Part shown: positions 1 to 9,736 of the stretch, in pieces
Numbering within the stretch: position 1 is the stretch's first letter
Layout: each line of letters begins with the position of its first letter
Origin: Comamonas odontotermitis
Lineage (GTDB): Bacteria; Pseudomonadota; Gammaproteobacteria; Burkholderiales; Burkholderiaceae_C
Assembly: GCF_020080045.1 (NCBI RefSeq)
Contig: NZ_CP083451.1
Coordinates: 2,170,001-2,234,000 of the forward strand
Length of the DNA stretch: 64,000 bases
Direction: 5' to 3'
The notes under the pieces: generated by a model
Database searches by the model: none
What the model was told of the DNA's origin: nothing
What the model saw: the letters and a program-made list of their open reading frames with translations, nothing else
Made by a program: the position numbers and the translations under genes

Positions 1-19
1 TGGGCCAGCTGGGCAGCTC

Positions 20-940
20 TCAGCGGCTGTAATCCACCGGGTCGCGGTAGGCCGCCTCGTCATGCATGGCCCAGTAGGCGTCCTGCAGCCGCTGGGTGAC
101 GGGGCCAGGGAAACCGGTGAGCGCCACCCCGTCGATCTTGGAGATGGGCATGATGCCACCGGCCGTGGAGGTGATGAACACCTCGTCTGCCGTGCGAAGC
201 GCCTCCTGCGTCACCGGCTGGGCATACGCGGTAATGCCCAGGCGCTGGCACAGCTCCAGCGCCGTCTGGCGCGATATCCCCATCAGAACGCCGCGCGCCG
301 GAGTGCTCACCACCCCGTTCTTGACCATGAAGAGGTTGAAGCCGGGCCCTTCGGCAATGCAGCCCGCGCCATCCACCACGCAACTGGTGTCATGCCCGCC
401 GTCGTAGGCATCGAACAGCGACTGCACCAAATCGAGCCAGTGGTAGTTCTTGACCGTGGGATCCACCGACTCGGGGGCAATGCGCACACGCTGGCTGATG
501 TGCAGGTCCAGGCCCTGCTTCTGCTTTTCGGGGCTGGCAATCCATACGTACGGCAGGGCATACGCATAGAAGCGGTTTTCGGCCAGACGCGGATCGCGCA
601 CCCCCTTGGGCGCCACTCCGCGCGTACACACCATGCCCACATAGGCGCTTTGCAGGCCAGCGGCGCGCACGCAGCCGTGCAGGATGGCGCGCACCTGCGC
701 CTTGTCGTACGGAATCTGCATGCGCAGCGCCTGCATGCTGGCAAAGAACCGGTCAATATGCGCATCCAGCCGAAAGAAAGCGCCCTGCCACACGCCCACC
801 ACGTCATAGGTCACATCCGAACGGGTAAAGCCCCAATCGAACAGCGAAACCTTGGCTTCGGACAGCCGCACATAGGCACCGTCGGCAAAGGCGCAACCGC
901 CGTCCAGGCTGGCGGCGGCAGGCGGGGTGGGAAGCGTCAT
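20..940 (-). CDS. Class IV PLP-dependent aminotransferase (BCAT/D-amino-acid transaminase fold)
   Basis: A 306-residue protein of the class IV aminotransferase fold, which moves amino groups between amino acids and 2-oxo acids using pyridoxal phosphate. The sequence shows the N-terminal SLFDWGFTRSD block, a lysine in PTVKNYHWLD that fits the PLP lysine, an EGPGFNLF block and a C-terminal VFITSTAGGIMPI block that fits the phosphate-binding region. The start is set at 940 because GAGG lies about 7 bases upstream (947-950); the open frame runs further up without such a signal. Whether the substrate is branched-chain, D-amino acid or another amine cannot be told from sequence. It precedes, in the same direction as, a Bug receptor gene, with about 170 bp between the two coding regions. 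Confidence 0.85.
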   Translation of the reverse strand: MTLPTPPAAASLDGGCAFADGAYVRLSEAKVSLFDWGFTRSDVTYDVVGVWQGAFFRLDAHIDRFFASMQALRMQIPYDKAQVRAILHGCVRAAGLQSAYVGMVCTRGVAPKGVRDPRLAENRFYAYALPYVWIASPEKQKQGLDLHISQRVRIAPESVDPTVKNYHWLDLVQSLFDAYDGGHDTSCVVDGAGCIAEGPGFNLFMVKNGVVSTPARGVLMGISRQTALELCQRLGITAYAQPVTQEALRTADEVFITSTAGGIMPISKIDGVALTGFPGPVTQRLQDAYWAMHDEAAYRDPVDYSR

Positions 941-1114
941 GGCAGACCTCATGAAGTGAACACGGCAAACGCCCAGCTTAGGCCCGGCTGCATGGCATGG
1001 CTGTCGCCTTGGGTGCACCAGGGCCTGGGAGTGCAACCATGCTTGGGAAATATCAGAAAAGGTAGCTGGTACTAACTGCCGCGCGCGCCATACATTTTTA
1101 TCTCAGAAGCATCA

Positions 1115-2113
1115 CTACTCCGCCGTCGCACCCGACTGCTTGACGGCCTTGCCCCATTCCACCATCTCGCTCGCAACAAAGCGGTCCATCTCGGCAGGCG
1201 TGGTGGGCGTAGGTTCCGACCCACGGTCGCGGATGAACTTCTGCATATCGGCACTGCGCAGGATGGCCACGGTTTCCTCGTTCAGCCTGTCGACCACCGC
1301 CTGCGGCGTGCCTTTGGGAGCCATCAGGCCCAGCCAGCCCACGGCTTCGAAACCCTTGAACTCGGGCAAGCCCGATTCGGCGATCGTAGGTACCTCCGGC
1401 AACTGGCTTGACCGCGTTGCCGATGTCACCCCCAGCGGCACGGCCTTGCCCGCCTGGATATTGGCAAGTGCGGCGGTGACGGAGTCCACCATCAGCGGCA
1501 CCTGGTTGCCCAGAAAATCGGCCTGCGCCGGGCCGCTCCCCTTGTAGGGAATGTGCTCCAGCTGCAATTTGGCGCGCGCCTTCACCATTTCCGCGCTCAG
1601 GTGCTGGGTGCCCCCAATGCCTGCACTGGCGTAGCTGAGCTTGCCCGGCTCGGCACGGGCCCTAACCACAAGGTCATTCATGGTTTTAATGCCAGTGGCC
1701 GGGTTGGCCAGAAAGACCAAGGGTACCTTGGCAACCAGGGTGATGCCGACCAGATCGACACGCGGATCAAAGTTCACCTTTTTGTACAGCGTCTGGTTTA
1801 CTGCCATTGCGCTGCCGGCCACCAGCAGGGTGTAGCCGTCTGGGGCGCTGCGCACCACCTGCTCGGTACCGATATTGCTGCCGGCACCGGCCTTGTTTTC
1901 CACCACCAGCGGCTGGCCGAGGTTCTGACCCAGCTTCTCCGCAAGAGCTCGGGCGAAGATATCGGTTGCCTGGCCAGGCGGAAACGGCACGATGAGCTTG
2001 ATGGGTTTGTCCGGATAGGCCGCCAATGCGGGCGAGGCGCCCACCGCCAGCGTGGCAATGGCAAGCAGGGATGCAGAGGGGCGCAGGCGCGCAAGGGCGG
2101 TGGGCTTTTTCAT
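1115..2113 (-). CDS. Bug-family (TctC-like) periplasmic solute-binding receptor
   Basis: A 332-residue exported receptor of the Bug/TctC family, which binds small carboxylates or related solutes in the periplasm. An N-terminal signal peptide ends near ALAAYP. The mature part opens with the family block [19 protein letters not shown] and has [19 protein letters not shown] and the C-terminal [13 protein letters not shown] region. Start 2113 is supported by GGAGAC upstream; the frame extends to 2170 without need. No TctA/TctB membrane genes lie beside it, so it is an orphan receptor, common in Burkholderiales. The ligand is unknown. Confidence 0.9.
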   Translation of the reverse strand: MKKPTALARLRPSASLLAIATLAVGASPALAAYPDKPIKLIVPFPPGQATDIFARALAEKLGQNLGQPLVVENKAGAGSNIGTEQVVRSAPDGYTLLVAGSAMAVNQTLYKKVNFDPRVDLVGITLVAKVPLVFLANPATGIKTMNDLVVRARAEPGKLSYASAGIGGTQHLSAEMVKARAKLQLEHIPYKGSGPAQADFLGNQVPLMVDSVTAALANIQAGKAVPLGVTSATRSSQLPEVPTIAESGLPEFKGFEAVGWLGLMAPKGTPQAVVDRLNEETVAILRSADMQKFIRDRGSEPTPTTPAEMDRFVASEMVEWGKAVKQSGATAE

Positions 2114-2523
2114 GGTGCGTGTCTCCAGTGGCCAATAGGCGAGGAAGGCCGCATCCCAATGTCTGGGCAACAGAGAGAGGAAATGCAGCGGTATGCTCGA
2201 AACGACCCTGATCTTCGCCGATCCTCTGCACTCGCACCCAAGAGTCCTGTCTCTTAGATAACGACAGGCACCCTATCTGTACCATGTCTTTGTCTGCCGC
2301 AGAGGATGGATCAATCGAAAATTGACCAGCAGCGTGTTTCCGCCATGTGCAAAATGCTGTTGTTTGGGTGTTGGACGCTGGTCGTATCCCGGATGGGTTC
2401 TTTGGGCACCACTTAGGGCGCCCGACCAGCGCTACGGCAACAAGTGAAAAACCGTGAATGGGTGCCTCAGCAACAACTGCCTGGCCAGTGAATCTCCTGA
2501 GCCAGCCAAGCGGACTTGTTACC
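2114..2523. other. Intergenic region without a recognised gene
   Basis: About 410 bp between the Bug receptor start and the FHA gene stop. Frames here are shadows of the receptor gene or short and unconvincing. A short inverted repeat (CCTGTC/GACAGG, about 2249-2271) is present but has no T-run. Confidence 0.5.
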
Positions 2524-2865
2524 TCAGGGGGCACTCAAAGAGGAGCGGGCGTCATGACGGCCTGCAAGCTCAGACCCGCTGGTGACAACGATCTTGAACT
2601 CGCCCACCGCGACGCGGTCACCGGCATACAGAACCTGTCGCTTGACGCGTACGCCGTTCACAAAGGTGCCGTTGGCGCTGTCGTGGTCTTCCACCGTCAG
2701 AATACCAAGGTAGTAGGTGAAGGCACCATGATCACGACTGACGCTTGGATCTTCCAGGACAATTCGGCAGCTTTGGCCTCGGCCGATCAACGTGCTTCCC
2801 TTTCCCAGCGTGAGGGAGCCTGGAGAAACCCGGGAACGTGAACTGATCTGGATTTTAGGAAGCAC
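2524..2865 (-). CDS. Small single-domain FHA protein
   Basis: A 113-residue protein that is almost only a forkhead-associated domain, a phosphothreonine-peptide binding module. The diagnostic pieces are in order: LIGRGQSC, then SVSRDHGAF (the S and H that line the phosphopeptide pocket), then DHDSANGTFVNG, and a final strand VAVGEFKIVV. The start is GTG at 2865 with GAGG about 8 bases upstream. No kinase, phosphatase or type VI secretion gene is adjacent. A small unrecognised frame ends 20 bp upstream on the same strand and could be co-transcribed. The partner of this domain is not visible in the window. Confidence 0.8.
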   Translation of the reverse strand: MLPKIQISSRSRVSPGSLTLGKGSTLIGRGQSCRIVLEDPSVSRDHGAFTYYLGILTVEDHDSANGTFVNGVRVKRQVLYAGDRVAVGEFKIVVTSGSELAGRHDARSSLSAP

Positions 2866-2885
2866 GTTAAACCTCTATCAAAAAA

Positions 2886-3179
2886 TCAAAGCCAATAGCA
2901 TGGCCCCAGAGGTGCTAACACGTTCAGATAAATAGACCTGCGGTCGAATACGGAGCCTGAGATGTATGGAAAGTGCAAAAGCACAACAGGCGGGCCACGT
3001 AGCACCAAAGGTCGCGTTGGCAACTCTTCAATAAGAAACTGAACGTAATTGTCCGACAATCCGCTGGTTTTGATTGAGAACAATAGCAAACCTGCCCACC
3101 TGAAGGCTTGCGTCGCCTCCGTGGAAAAGTGTCTTGTTTCAATAAAGGCGACATGTCGGTCCAACGCATCGCCAGCCAT
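2886..3179 (-). CDS. Hypothetical protein upstream of the FHA gene
   Basis: A 97-residue open frame (TTG at 3185 is an alternative start) that stops 20 bp before the FHA gene on the same strand. It is not recognised as any family. It has a moderately hydrophobic middle and a C-terminal run around LVLRGPPVVLLHFPY. No good ribosome site is seen before either start, and an in-frame stop lies just upstream (3204-3206). The tight spacing to the FHA gene is the only support. It may be the remnant of a longer gene. Confidence 0.3.
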   Translation of the reverse strand: MAGDALDRHVAFIETRHFSTEATQAFRWAGLLLFSIKTSGLSDNYVQFLIEELPTRPLVLRGPPVVLLHFPYISGSVFDRRSIYLNVLAPLGPCYWL

Positions 3180-3203
3180 CAGCAACCGCTGTCGGATTTC
3201 CGA

Positions 3204-3880
3204 CTAACGCGAGGACAGGAACTACGACACGCCAGCCCGGACCACCTTCGCTCTGGTACCTGATCTCGGGCACGGTGCCTTTGGCCTAGCAAACACCCTC
3301 CTGCGGCATGTGATGTCGCTGTCCGGCCCTACCCTGTGCAGTAGTCGTGCACCTCACGCGCGGGAAAAAACCGCCCAGCATCTGATCCAGATGCTGCCGA
3401 TGCATACCAAGCGGGCGCATAACTATCAACTAACAAAATAAAGGGGCAGCTTCGTCTGCCTTTTTGACATGGATTCCGGCATTTGCTTGCTGGTGGCAAA
3501 GATGTGAAGAGCCCTGTCCATTCCTGCAGCCATGGCGATGCCTTCATCCGGGGAGGCGCAGAGATGGATAGGAACTTCAATGTCCGCCACGGTTGGCGCT
3601 CTTTTCCTATTGAGGATTCGGTGTCTGCCGCACCCTACACGACGCCCAATAAAAAGTTGGCTGCAATCCTTTCCACTTTGGCTCTGCTAATACCACCCTT
3701 GACACATCGTTGCTTCGTATTCGAGGGCTCCTAGCCGGGGGCCCAGCGTTGTCGCGTGTCTGTGCTCCCTGCGGCTTCACCTGGCGCGGCCCACCGCCTT
3801 GCCTCATCCGTAAACCCATGATTTGCTGGGTTGTGTTCGCGGCTCTCAGCGCTCCAGTGGCGCGAAAACCCAATTAGTTT
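3204..3880. other. Region with no intact gene, possibly decayed coding sequence
   Basis: About 680 bp in which only broken frames are seen. On the minus strand a protein-like stretch (3426 to about 3645, containing VADIEVPIHLCASPDEG) follows another (3607-3873, containing KWKGLQPTFYWA) in a different frame. This could be one frameshifted gene, but I recognise no family in either piece. Confidence 0.25.
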
Positions 3881-4418
3881 ATTCAATAAATGCCATATTC
3901 ACAGGGTCAGATGGGGTTTTTTCAAAAATAAACATCCATAAAAATAAATCAACTCAATCAAAGAAATTGATTTAATTACATAAACTAATTAATAATATTG
4001 GAATATTTCATTGGCCGTATAAATAAGGTTTGATCTACTATTTGATAGATCTCATAAATCGACGTTGAATTTTCGTTTTCAAAACGATGCCAAAATTACA
4101 ATTTCATTGATTAATACCAAATGCTCAATGGAATTATTCAGTGAGTGAATATTTCTAATTACATTAGAAATTATAAATTCTTAACACTTCTTATCGAGAA
4201 GATAAACTGGTCAAATTGGTAGTGAATGAGTAGCCTCAGGTTTTCAATAGAAGCAATGAGCCCCGCCAACATAATTACTCTGCAGCGGGCGTTTCAATTC
4301 TAAATTGAATTCCTCCAGGAATCTTGAAATTGCATAATCAAGCAGCCCTCTAATTTCCTGCTTTGAAAATTATGCATCCACGCCCTTTCTTCAACCTTTT
4401 CTCAATTCAATTTCTCAT
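3881..4418. other. AT-rich upstream region of the IPTL-CTERM-like protein gene
   Basis: About 540 bp, sharply more AT-rich than the flanking core, with no credible gene. It holds several small inverted repeats, the best at 4151-4171. Confidence 0.5.
4151..4171. promoter_or_regulatory. Perfect 9-bp inverted repeat upstream of the 4419 gene
   Basis: ATTTCTAAT and ATTAGAAAT are separated by 3 bp, about 250 bp before the start codon at 4419. It could be an operator, but in AT-rich DNA such a repeat can occur by chance. No regulator is assigned. Confidence 0.25.
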
Positions 4419-6914
4419 ATGCTCAGAAAAACTCTACCTGGATTCCTTTTATTATCAGTTTTAGCCAGCGCAGCATCTGCCCAAAGCATCGGAATTGAAC
4501 TGCGCGAGAGATACAGCGGTGCAGCTGGTATGGCACCTAGCGCCACGGCACCGAAAACCGATCAGGACAACCCAACAACCCCATATATGGCCGTTGCCTT
4601 TCAGCAAGATGATACTGTCCAGTACCATATTCGCTTCAAGAATACTGACAGTGCAAATGCGATTCCAGCCAATTCTGGTGCAAGTGCAACCTTCAATATT
4701 GATGCCAATATGACCAATGCGACGATTCTGGGCGCGTTCGATGAGAACTATATGTCCTCCTCATGCGCAAACAATCTCAGCATCACCAATAACACGGTTA
4801 CAGCCACCCTCGTTGGCAGCCTGACGGGTACAAGCAGTCGTTGCACTGTGGTAGTGGAAGCGAAAGCCACCAACCTGACCCCATCTCTGGGCGTGAACAA
4901 CACGGTCACTCTAAATCCCAATGGCATTGCAACGGGAAGCAATCCAACCAGCTTGGGCGTAACAACGATCGTCTCCAAACCTCCTGCAGGCATCTGCTCC
5001 GTCAACAATCTCTATGCAGTTGCGCGCCGCAGCAACATCATCATGCGGTTGGATCTCTCCACACAACCCCCTACCTTTTCCCCATTTGACACTTTTCAAA
5101 CTCCAGATTATGTAAATGGGCTTGGCGTCACCAGATCGGGGATATTTTATGGCGTTTCTCAATACGAACTCAAGCCAGGCGTGAGTGGAAAGGCAGTCTA
5201 TTCATATAATCCACAAACGCGAGCCACGACTGCATTCCCGTTTACAGACAGCAGCGTGACGGGTGATTTTCTAGGTGGAGCCATCAGAAGCGATGGCATA
5301 TTCTTCATGGCCCATGTTTCCGTTCCAAATGCGGATGGAACGGCCACACTTCCCATCTATGCCTTCAATACCAACAACAATACCTATATTGGCCGTGTCG
5401 CCAATCTAACCCTCAACCTCCCGGCAGGAAGTGATCTCGCGCGATCTGGAAAAAATGGGGATATCACCTTCGATTCGGCAGGCAATCTTTATTACACCAC
5501 CGAATACACGCTCACCACAGACACCACAACCAGCAAAGGAATGCTGTATCAGTTTGATGGCCCTCTGCCGTCTACTGCTGGCACCCCCACGCCTACATTG
5601 ACTTCGGGAAGAATTGTTACAACCTTTGCTGGTGTTGCACCACCCAATGGAGCAGCCTTTTCCAGTGACGGCAACCTGGTTCTGAACAGCGGCGTGAATG
5701 CAGCCGGCCAGAACATGGAGACCGTCGTGGATCCTCACACGGGAGCCGTTCTTTCCCAACCGCTGTTCGACTTCGGGGGACGTAGCTGGGTGGACCTGGC
5801 CTCTTGCATTTTGCCGGGCACCTTATCGGCAACAACCAAGTTCGCCAATCGCGCCAATCCGACAGATGATTTCCAGGTGACCTTGAATCCCCCTGCAGGA
5901 GGCGGACAGGCGCTTCAAGCGCAAACCAGCGCAGGCCAGCCCCAAGCCAGCACGACGGAGGCCATTGGCAACGCCGGTGGGATGTACACCCTGACCCAGA
6001 CTCGATTGGACAGCGGCACCAGCAGCTACACCACGGTTTGTCAATGCGTGGACACCTTGAACAACAACATGCAGGTGGCATCTGGCGTGGGAACAACGAT
6101 CAACTATCAGTACCCCAACCCATCGGCAAACCATGCCGTTGAATGCACCTTTGTCAATAGCACCACACCAGCTGCCACACCCTTCCAGGACAGCGGCAGC
6201 AGTGTGGAAGGCATTCCCAGGACTGTGGTTCCCAACATCCGCACCAACGACTTTGTCAGTGGCACTCCAGCCACCGCCAGCAATTCGACCATCTCTCTGG
6301 GCACAGACCCATCCACCCTCGCCGCCACGGCTGCAGGTATTACCGTGAATCCCAGCAATGGCGCTGTCAATACTTCGGCAACGACCCCTGCGGGCACCTA
6401 CCAGTTGACCTACCAACTCTGCCTTCAAGCTGACCCTACCGTATGCAATACCGCAACCATCACTGTGGTGGTTGCTCCACCGGGTTCCGCTGCCGTAGAT
6501 CCCCAGCCCGATACCGGCACAGCGCCCGCTGGAACTGCCAGTACACCGATTGCCGATATTCGCGTCAATGACACGCTCAATGGCCAGCCAGCCACCGCAG
6601 CCAACTCAACCATCACGGTGGGTACGGATAGCGACACGCAAACGGCTACAACCCACGGAGTGGTCCTCGACCCAGCCACAGGCAAAGTCACTACAACGAC
6701 CCAGACACCTGTCGGTACCTACACGCTGACCTACACCCTGTGCGACTCCGCCAATCCGACGGTCTGCCAGGTGACAACTGTCACGGTGACCGTGACAACC
6801 GCTGGAGCCAGCGCAACCCCTGTCCCTTCACTGTCCGAAACTGGATTGCTCATTCTTGCCTCCATGTTCGGGCTGTTGGGCTGGCAACAGTCGCGCCGCC
6901 GTCAACACCCATAA
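4419..6914 (+). CDS. Large secreted protein with IPTL-CTERM-like sorting tail
   Basis: An 831-residue exported protein. A signal peptide (residues 1-21, ending ASAASA) is followed by a beta-rich region (about 50-190), a region starting at CSVNNLYAV that resembles the DUF6923-type beta-propeller stretch seen in such proteins (about 193-465), a linker domain with two cysteines in a CQC motif, and two tandem repeats of about 100 residues (about 590-695 and 697-800; shared words TPATASNSTIS/QPATAANSTIT and PAGTYQLTYQLC/PVGTYTLTYTLC). The C-terminus VPSLSETGLLILASMFG plus RRR is a variant of the IPTLSEWG-hydrophobic-arginine tail processed by exosortase-like enzymes. No sortase gene is in the window. 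No strong ribosome site is seen. A surface or matrix role is inferred. Confidence 0.75.
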   Translation: MLRKTLPGFLLLSVLASAASAQSIGIELRERYSGAAGMAPSATAPKTDQDNPTTPYMAVAFQQDDTVQYHIRFKNTDSANAIPANSGASATFNIDANMTNATILGAFDENYMSSSCANNLSITNNTVTATLVGSLTGTSSRCTVVVEAKATNLTPSLGVNNTVTLNPNGIATGSNPTSLGVTTIVSKPPAGICSVNNLYAVARRSNIIMRLDLSTQPPTFSPFDTFQTPDYVNGLGVTRSGIFYGVSQYELKPGVSGKAVYSYNPQTRATTAFPFTDSSVTGDFLGGAIRSDGIFFMAHVSVPNADGTATLPIYAFNTNNNTYIGRVANLTLNLPAGSDLARSGKNGDITFDSAGNLYYTTEYTLTTDTTTSKGMLYQFDGPLPSTAGTPTPTLTSGRIVTTFAGVAPPNGAAFSSDGNLVLNSGVNAAGQNMETVVDPHTGAVLSQPLFDFGGRSWVDLASCILPGTLSATTKFANRANPTDDFQVTLNPPAGGGQALQAQTSAGQPQASTTEAIGNAGGMYTLTQTRLDSGTSSYTTVCQCVDTLNNNMQVASGVGTTINYQYPNPSANHAVECTFVNSTTPAATPFQDSGSSVEGIPRTVVPNIRTNDFVSGTPATASNSTISLGTDPSTLAATAAGITVNPSNGAVNTSATTPAGTYQLTYQLCLQADPTVCNTATITVVVAPPGSAAVDPQPDTGTAPAGTASTPIADIRVNDTLNGQPATAANSTITVGTDSDTQTATTHGVVLDPATGKVTTTTQTPVGTYTLTYTLCDSANPTVCQVTTVTVTVTTAGASATPVPSLSETGLLILASMFGLLGWQQSRRRQHP

Positions 6915-7001
6915 CTGGTGCGTTCGATAGAAGGAAGGAGCATTGATGCCCATGAACCTGCCAATTCAATCCGCCTTTAAGGGCGGTTGCTGAAACATGG
7001 C

Positions 7002-7028
7002 CTGAGTTCGGAGTTGTGCCGAACTCAG
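7002..7028. repeat. Stem-loop after the 4419 gene
   Basis: CTGAGTTCGG and CCGAACTCAG pair perfectly around a 7-base loop, about 90 bp after the stop codon. There is no T-run, so it is a transcript 3'-end or processing hairpin at best. Confidence 0.35.
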
Positions 7029-7126
7029 ATCGTTCCATATCGAATCCATGCTCCATTCTTCCTGATATGGAAGCCATGTATCTGCGTAACGGCCTCCAAA
7101 ATTCAGAGTCTCATTCGAGAAAATTG

Positions 7127-7151
7127 ATTCAATAAATACTCTTTATTGAAT
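7127..7151. repeat. Perfect 10-bp inverted repeat
   Basis: ATTCAATAAA and TTTATTGAAT flank a 5-base loop. The same ATTCAATAAA word occurs near 3880 on the other side of the large secreted-protein gene. Function unknown. Confidence 0.3.
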
Positions 7152-7709
7152 AATGTATTTTTACTTATAAAAGAGGTGAATTATTTAAGGATTTTATAAG
7201 TACTTGCTTAAGTATTATTAAACATCAAGAAAAAGATTTAGGACACCAAACGATCGCTAATAAACTATTGTTGAATTTGACAAATCTTCGTCAAAAAATA
7301 GTGATGCATACTCGAACCCATACCTTAAACTGATAATACTTCAATCCGATACGATCGCAGGCCCCACACCCTCTCACTTGATAATCAACAGAACTGAATA
7401 TTATGTATACCAAGGCTAATACTCGATTTTATATAGGCATCACCATAGCAGCAATTGGTTTTGCTCGATTGTTCTACTTGGGATCGCTATGGGTTTCAGA
7501 AAAAATTTAAGCATAGCGAGCTCTAAAAAATGATAAAAATATTTCAATCAAGATCGAATTATAAAACACCACTATTTTTTGCAAACATCCCTGCTCATTG
7601 GCCGTAGTTCGCCGAATCAATATGAAAAACTTTATGCTTCACAGTTTTTTAAAAAGGAAGCAAAAGTTATTAATCTGGATTGGTAGCCGAATCGAAGAAA
7701 ATAGAAACG

Positions 7710-8105
7710 ATGGAACTAAACAGAAACAGGTCTATTTGCCTCTGGTTGGATTTGCATGAAATGCTTTGCATTACTTTGTGGCATGTTGCAGCCCCTGAGA
7801 AAGCGCGAAAAATTCGCACCTTTGGGCCTCGAAGAAAAATAAATGCATATAATCGTTTAACCAAGGAGCGGCAGATGCTATTGCTTATTCTTGAAGAAAT
7901 AGGCATTTGCCCCATCACCTTTCAAGATCAATGCTTTACCAAATTATGCAGACGTTATACAATAGAAACAGCACACAAAGCACTTTCCGAGTTGTATGGT
8001 CGATGTGCATTTAGTTCCGCATACCTGATAAGACCAAAACTAGAGCGATGGCTGCTTGAGCGTGCGAGAATTCATAAATTACATACTCAGATTTTCTCGG
8101 CATAA
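7710..8105 (+). CDS. Hypothetical protein in AT-rich DNA
   Basis: A 131-residue frame starting MELNRNRSIC (a TTG start at 7680 is possible). It is basic and predicted mostly helical, with LTKERQMLLLILEEIGICPIT in the middle and a C-terminal segment rich in arginine and leucine (RPKLERWLLERARIH). No family is recognised and no signal peptide or membrane segment is seen. Base composition is AT-rich like the surrounding 7-8.3 kb and unlike the core genes, which suggests acquired DNA. A DNA-binding or regulatory role is possible but unsupported. Confidence 0.45.
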   Translation: MELNRNRSICLWLDLHEMLCITLWHVAAPEKARKIRTFGPRRKINAYNRLTKERQMLLLILEEIGICPITFQDQCFTKLCRRYTIETAHKALSELYGRCAFSSAYLIRPKLERWLLERARIHKLHTQIFSA

Positions 8106-8346
8106 TGTTTATTCCTCACATGAATCAATTAAAAATAGTTTCACGCAAACAATAAGAGATCAATTCAGAAGATTTATGTTTCATTTAAAAATATTCTTGA
8201 AAAGACATAGATTTTAAAATCGCAAATGCAGATATTGCATAAACAGAGTCAGTAGTTGTGGATTTTCAAGAAGATTTTCAGTTATTAATATCGATAGATA
8301 ATTTATAAAGTTAAACAAATATAAAACCGACTAATTACATTTACAT

Positions 8347-8378
8347 GAAAAAAGGCAGCTTTCAAGCTGCCTTTTTTT
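8347..8378. terminator. Bidirectional rho-independent terminator, probably originally that of lpdA
   Basis: AAAAGGCAGC, a short TTTCAA loop and GCTGCCTTTT, with A- and T-runs on both sides. Removing the IS3-family element at 8386-9724 would put this hairpin about 20 bp after the lpdA stop codon on the minus strand. Confidence 0.75.
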
Positions 8379-8439
8379 GAGAACGTGACCCGTCCTGAAT
8401 TGGGTTGACACCTTTCTGAAGAACAGAAAGGAAAGTCAA

Positions 8440-8838
8440 ATGGAACAGTGGGTTAAGAGAACGCAACGGGACTACACGCTGGCTTTTAAACTCGCAGTAG
8501 TCGATCAAGTAGAAAGAGGTGAGCTGACCTACCGGCAGGCCCATGAGCGGTACGGAATCCAGGGCGCCTCAACTGTACTGGTGTGGCTTCGCAAGCACGG
8601 ACGGCAGGACTGGAAAGCTGCATCATCAAGGGGCAAAGGATTACAGAAGATGCCTGAATCGCCCAAGCTGCTGACTCCAGAGCAGCGCATCAAGGAGCTG
8701 GAAGTGCAGCTGAAAGAAGCCCGCGAGAAAGCGGCCTTCTTTGAAGCGGTAGTGAACGTGCTCAAGCGCGACTACGGAGTCCAAGTCACAAAAAAGCCTG
8801 CGGGCAAGTCCTCACGCAAAAGCTCGTCAAAGGGTTAA
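8440..8838 (+). CDS. IS3-family transposase OrfA
   Basis: A 132-residue protein with an N-terminal helix-turn-helix (DYTLAFKLAVVDQVERGELT..YGIQGASTVLVWLRKHG) that binds the element ends, followed by a coiled-coil/leucine-zipper stretch (LTPEQRIKELEVQLKEAREKA). Ends in the lysine/serine-rich segment over the frameshift site. Made alone it is usually a regulator; fused to OrfB by frameshifting it gives the active transposase. Confidence 0.9.
   Translation: MEQWVKRTQRDYTLAFKLAVVDQVERGELTYRQAHERYGIQGASTVLVWLRKHGRQDWKAASSRGKGLQKMPESPKLLTPEQRIKELEVQLKEAREKAAFFEAVVNVLKRDYGVQVTKKPAGKSSRKSSSKG
8790..8796 (+). promoter_or_regulatory. Programmed -1 frameshift site A AAA AAG
   Basis: The heptamer lies in phase with orfA (codons ACA AAA AAG). 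After slipping back one base the frame runs without a stop through KACGQVLTQKL into orfB, giving an OrfAB fusion. Confidence 0.85.
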
Positions 8839-8861
8839 GCGTCACGAGGGCTTGCCGCTAC

Positions 8862-9698
8862 ATGGGAATCAGCCGCCAAGCGCACTACAAGCGCCTGGTC
8901 TGCCAGCGTGCACGCAGCGAGCGGGACAAGGCGGTGGTGGAGTTGGCCAGTGAAGAGAGGCGCCATCAGCCACGCATTGGCACGCGCAAACTGCTGCACT
9001 TGCTCAAGCCGCCGCTTGAACAGGCGGGAATCCAGATCGGGCGCGATGCACTGTTCATTGTCCTGCGCCAAGCACGCATGCTGGTACTGCCACGGCATGC
9101 GTACCACAAGACCACCAATAGCCATCATCACTACCGCAGGCACCCCAATCTACTCAAGGAGGGCCCGACCAAAACAGTGGCAAGTGGTTGTGAGCAGCTA
9201 TGGGTCGCTGACATCACGTATCTACCCACCAAGGAGAAGACTGCCTATCTGAGCCTGGTGACCGATGCCTACTCGCGCAAGATCGTGGGCTGGCACGTGC
9301 ACGATAGTCTGGAGACCAAGCAGGTCAGCCAAGCGTTGAAAATGGCACTGCGTCAGCGGCGAACAGATCAGCCGCTCGTACACCACTCTGATAGAGGTGT
9401 TCAGTACTGCTCGGCTCAATACCAGCGCATCCATGCACGCAACCGCATCACCTGCTCCATGACCGATGGCTACGATTGCTACCAAAACGCTCTGGCTGAG
9501 CGGGTCAATGGAATCCTCAAGATGGAATACTTGTTGCAACGACCTGCCGATCTCTCGCAAGCCCGCACCATGGTGGGCGAATCGGTACGGCTGTACAACG
9601 AGCGTCGGCCGCACCTGTCCCTAAAATACAAAACGCCCGATGCAGTACATCGGGCGTCTCTCGCCAACCAGCTTGGGCTGGAGATTAGTCGCGAATAG
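8862..9698 (+). CDS. IS3-family transposase OrfB (DDE integrase catalytic part)
   Basis: The catalytic half of the transposase, 278 residues from the first ATG, but probably made as an OrfAB fusion, since the frame is open back to the slippery site at 8790. It has the HTH_21-like segment (RYMGISRQAHYKRL), then the rve/DDE core: LWVADITYLPT (first D), VHHSDRGVQYCS (second D) and QNALAERVNGILKMEY (E), and the usual C-terminal YNERRPHLSLKYKTPD. All catalytic residues are present. Confidence 0.9.
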   Translation: MGISRQAHYKRLVCQRARSERDKAVVELASEERRHQPRIGTRKLLHLLKPPLEQAGIQIGRDALFIVLRQARMLVLPRHAYHKTTNSHHHYRRHPNLLKEGPTKTVASGCEQLWVADITYLPTKEKTAYLSLVTDAYSRKIVGWHVHDSLETKQVSQALKMALRQRRTDQPLVHHSDRGVQYCSAQYQRIHARNRITCSMTDGYDCYQNALAERVNGILKMEYLLQRPADLSQARTMVGESVRLYNERRPHLSLKYKTPDAVHRASLANQLGLEISRE

Positions 9699-9736
9699 GT
9701 GTCAACCTATGACAGGACGAGTCAACGTCCAGAGAC

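Larger units (their letters stand above)
6915..7709. other. AT-rich intergenic region with stem-loops
   Basis: Nearly 800 bp without a credible gene between the large secreted protein and a small unknown gene. Stem-loops at 7002-7028 and 7127-7151 are listed separately. Confidence 0.5.
8386..9724 (+). mobile_element. Complete IS3-family insertion sequence
   Basis: A 1339-bp element bounded by imperfect terminal inverted repeats of about 30 bp: left TGACCCGTCCTG..GGTTGACACCT, right (complement) TGACTCGTCCTG..GGTTGACACCT. It is flanked by a 3-bp direct repeat ACG (8383-8385 and 9725-9727), a normal target duplication for this family. It carries orfA and orfB joined by a -1 frameshift signal. 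It looks intact and possibly active. Confidence 0.9.

Noticed and set aside
2249..2271. CTGTCTCTTA, resembling the Tn5 mosaic end
   Set aside because: Only ten bases match, there is no second end and no transposase; it is more likely a chance part of a small hairpin.
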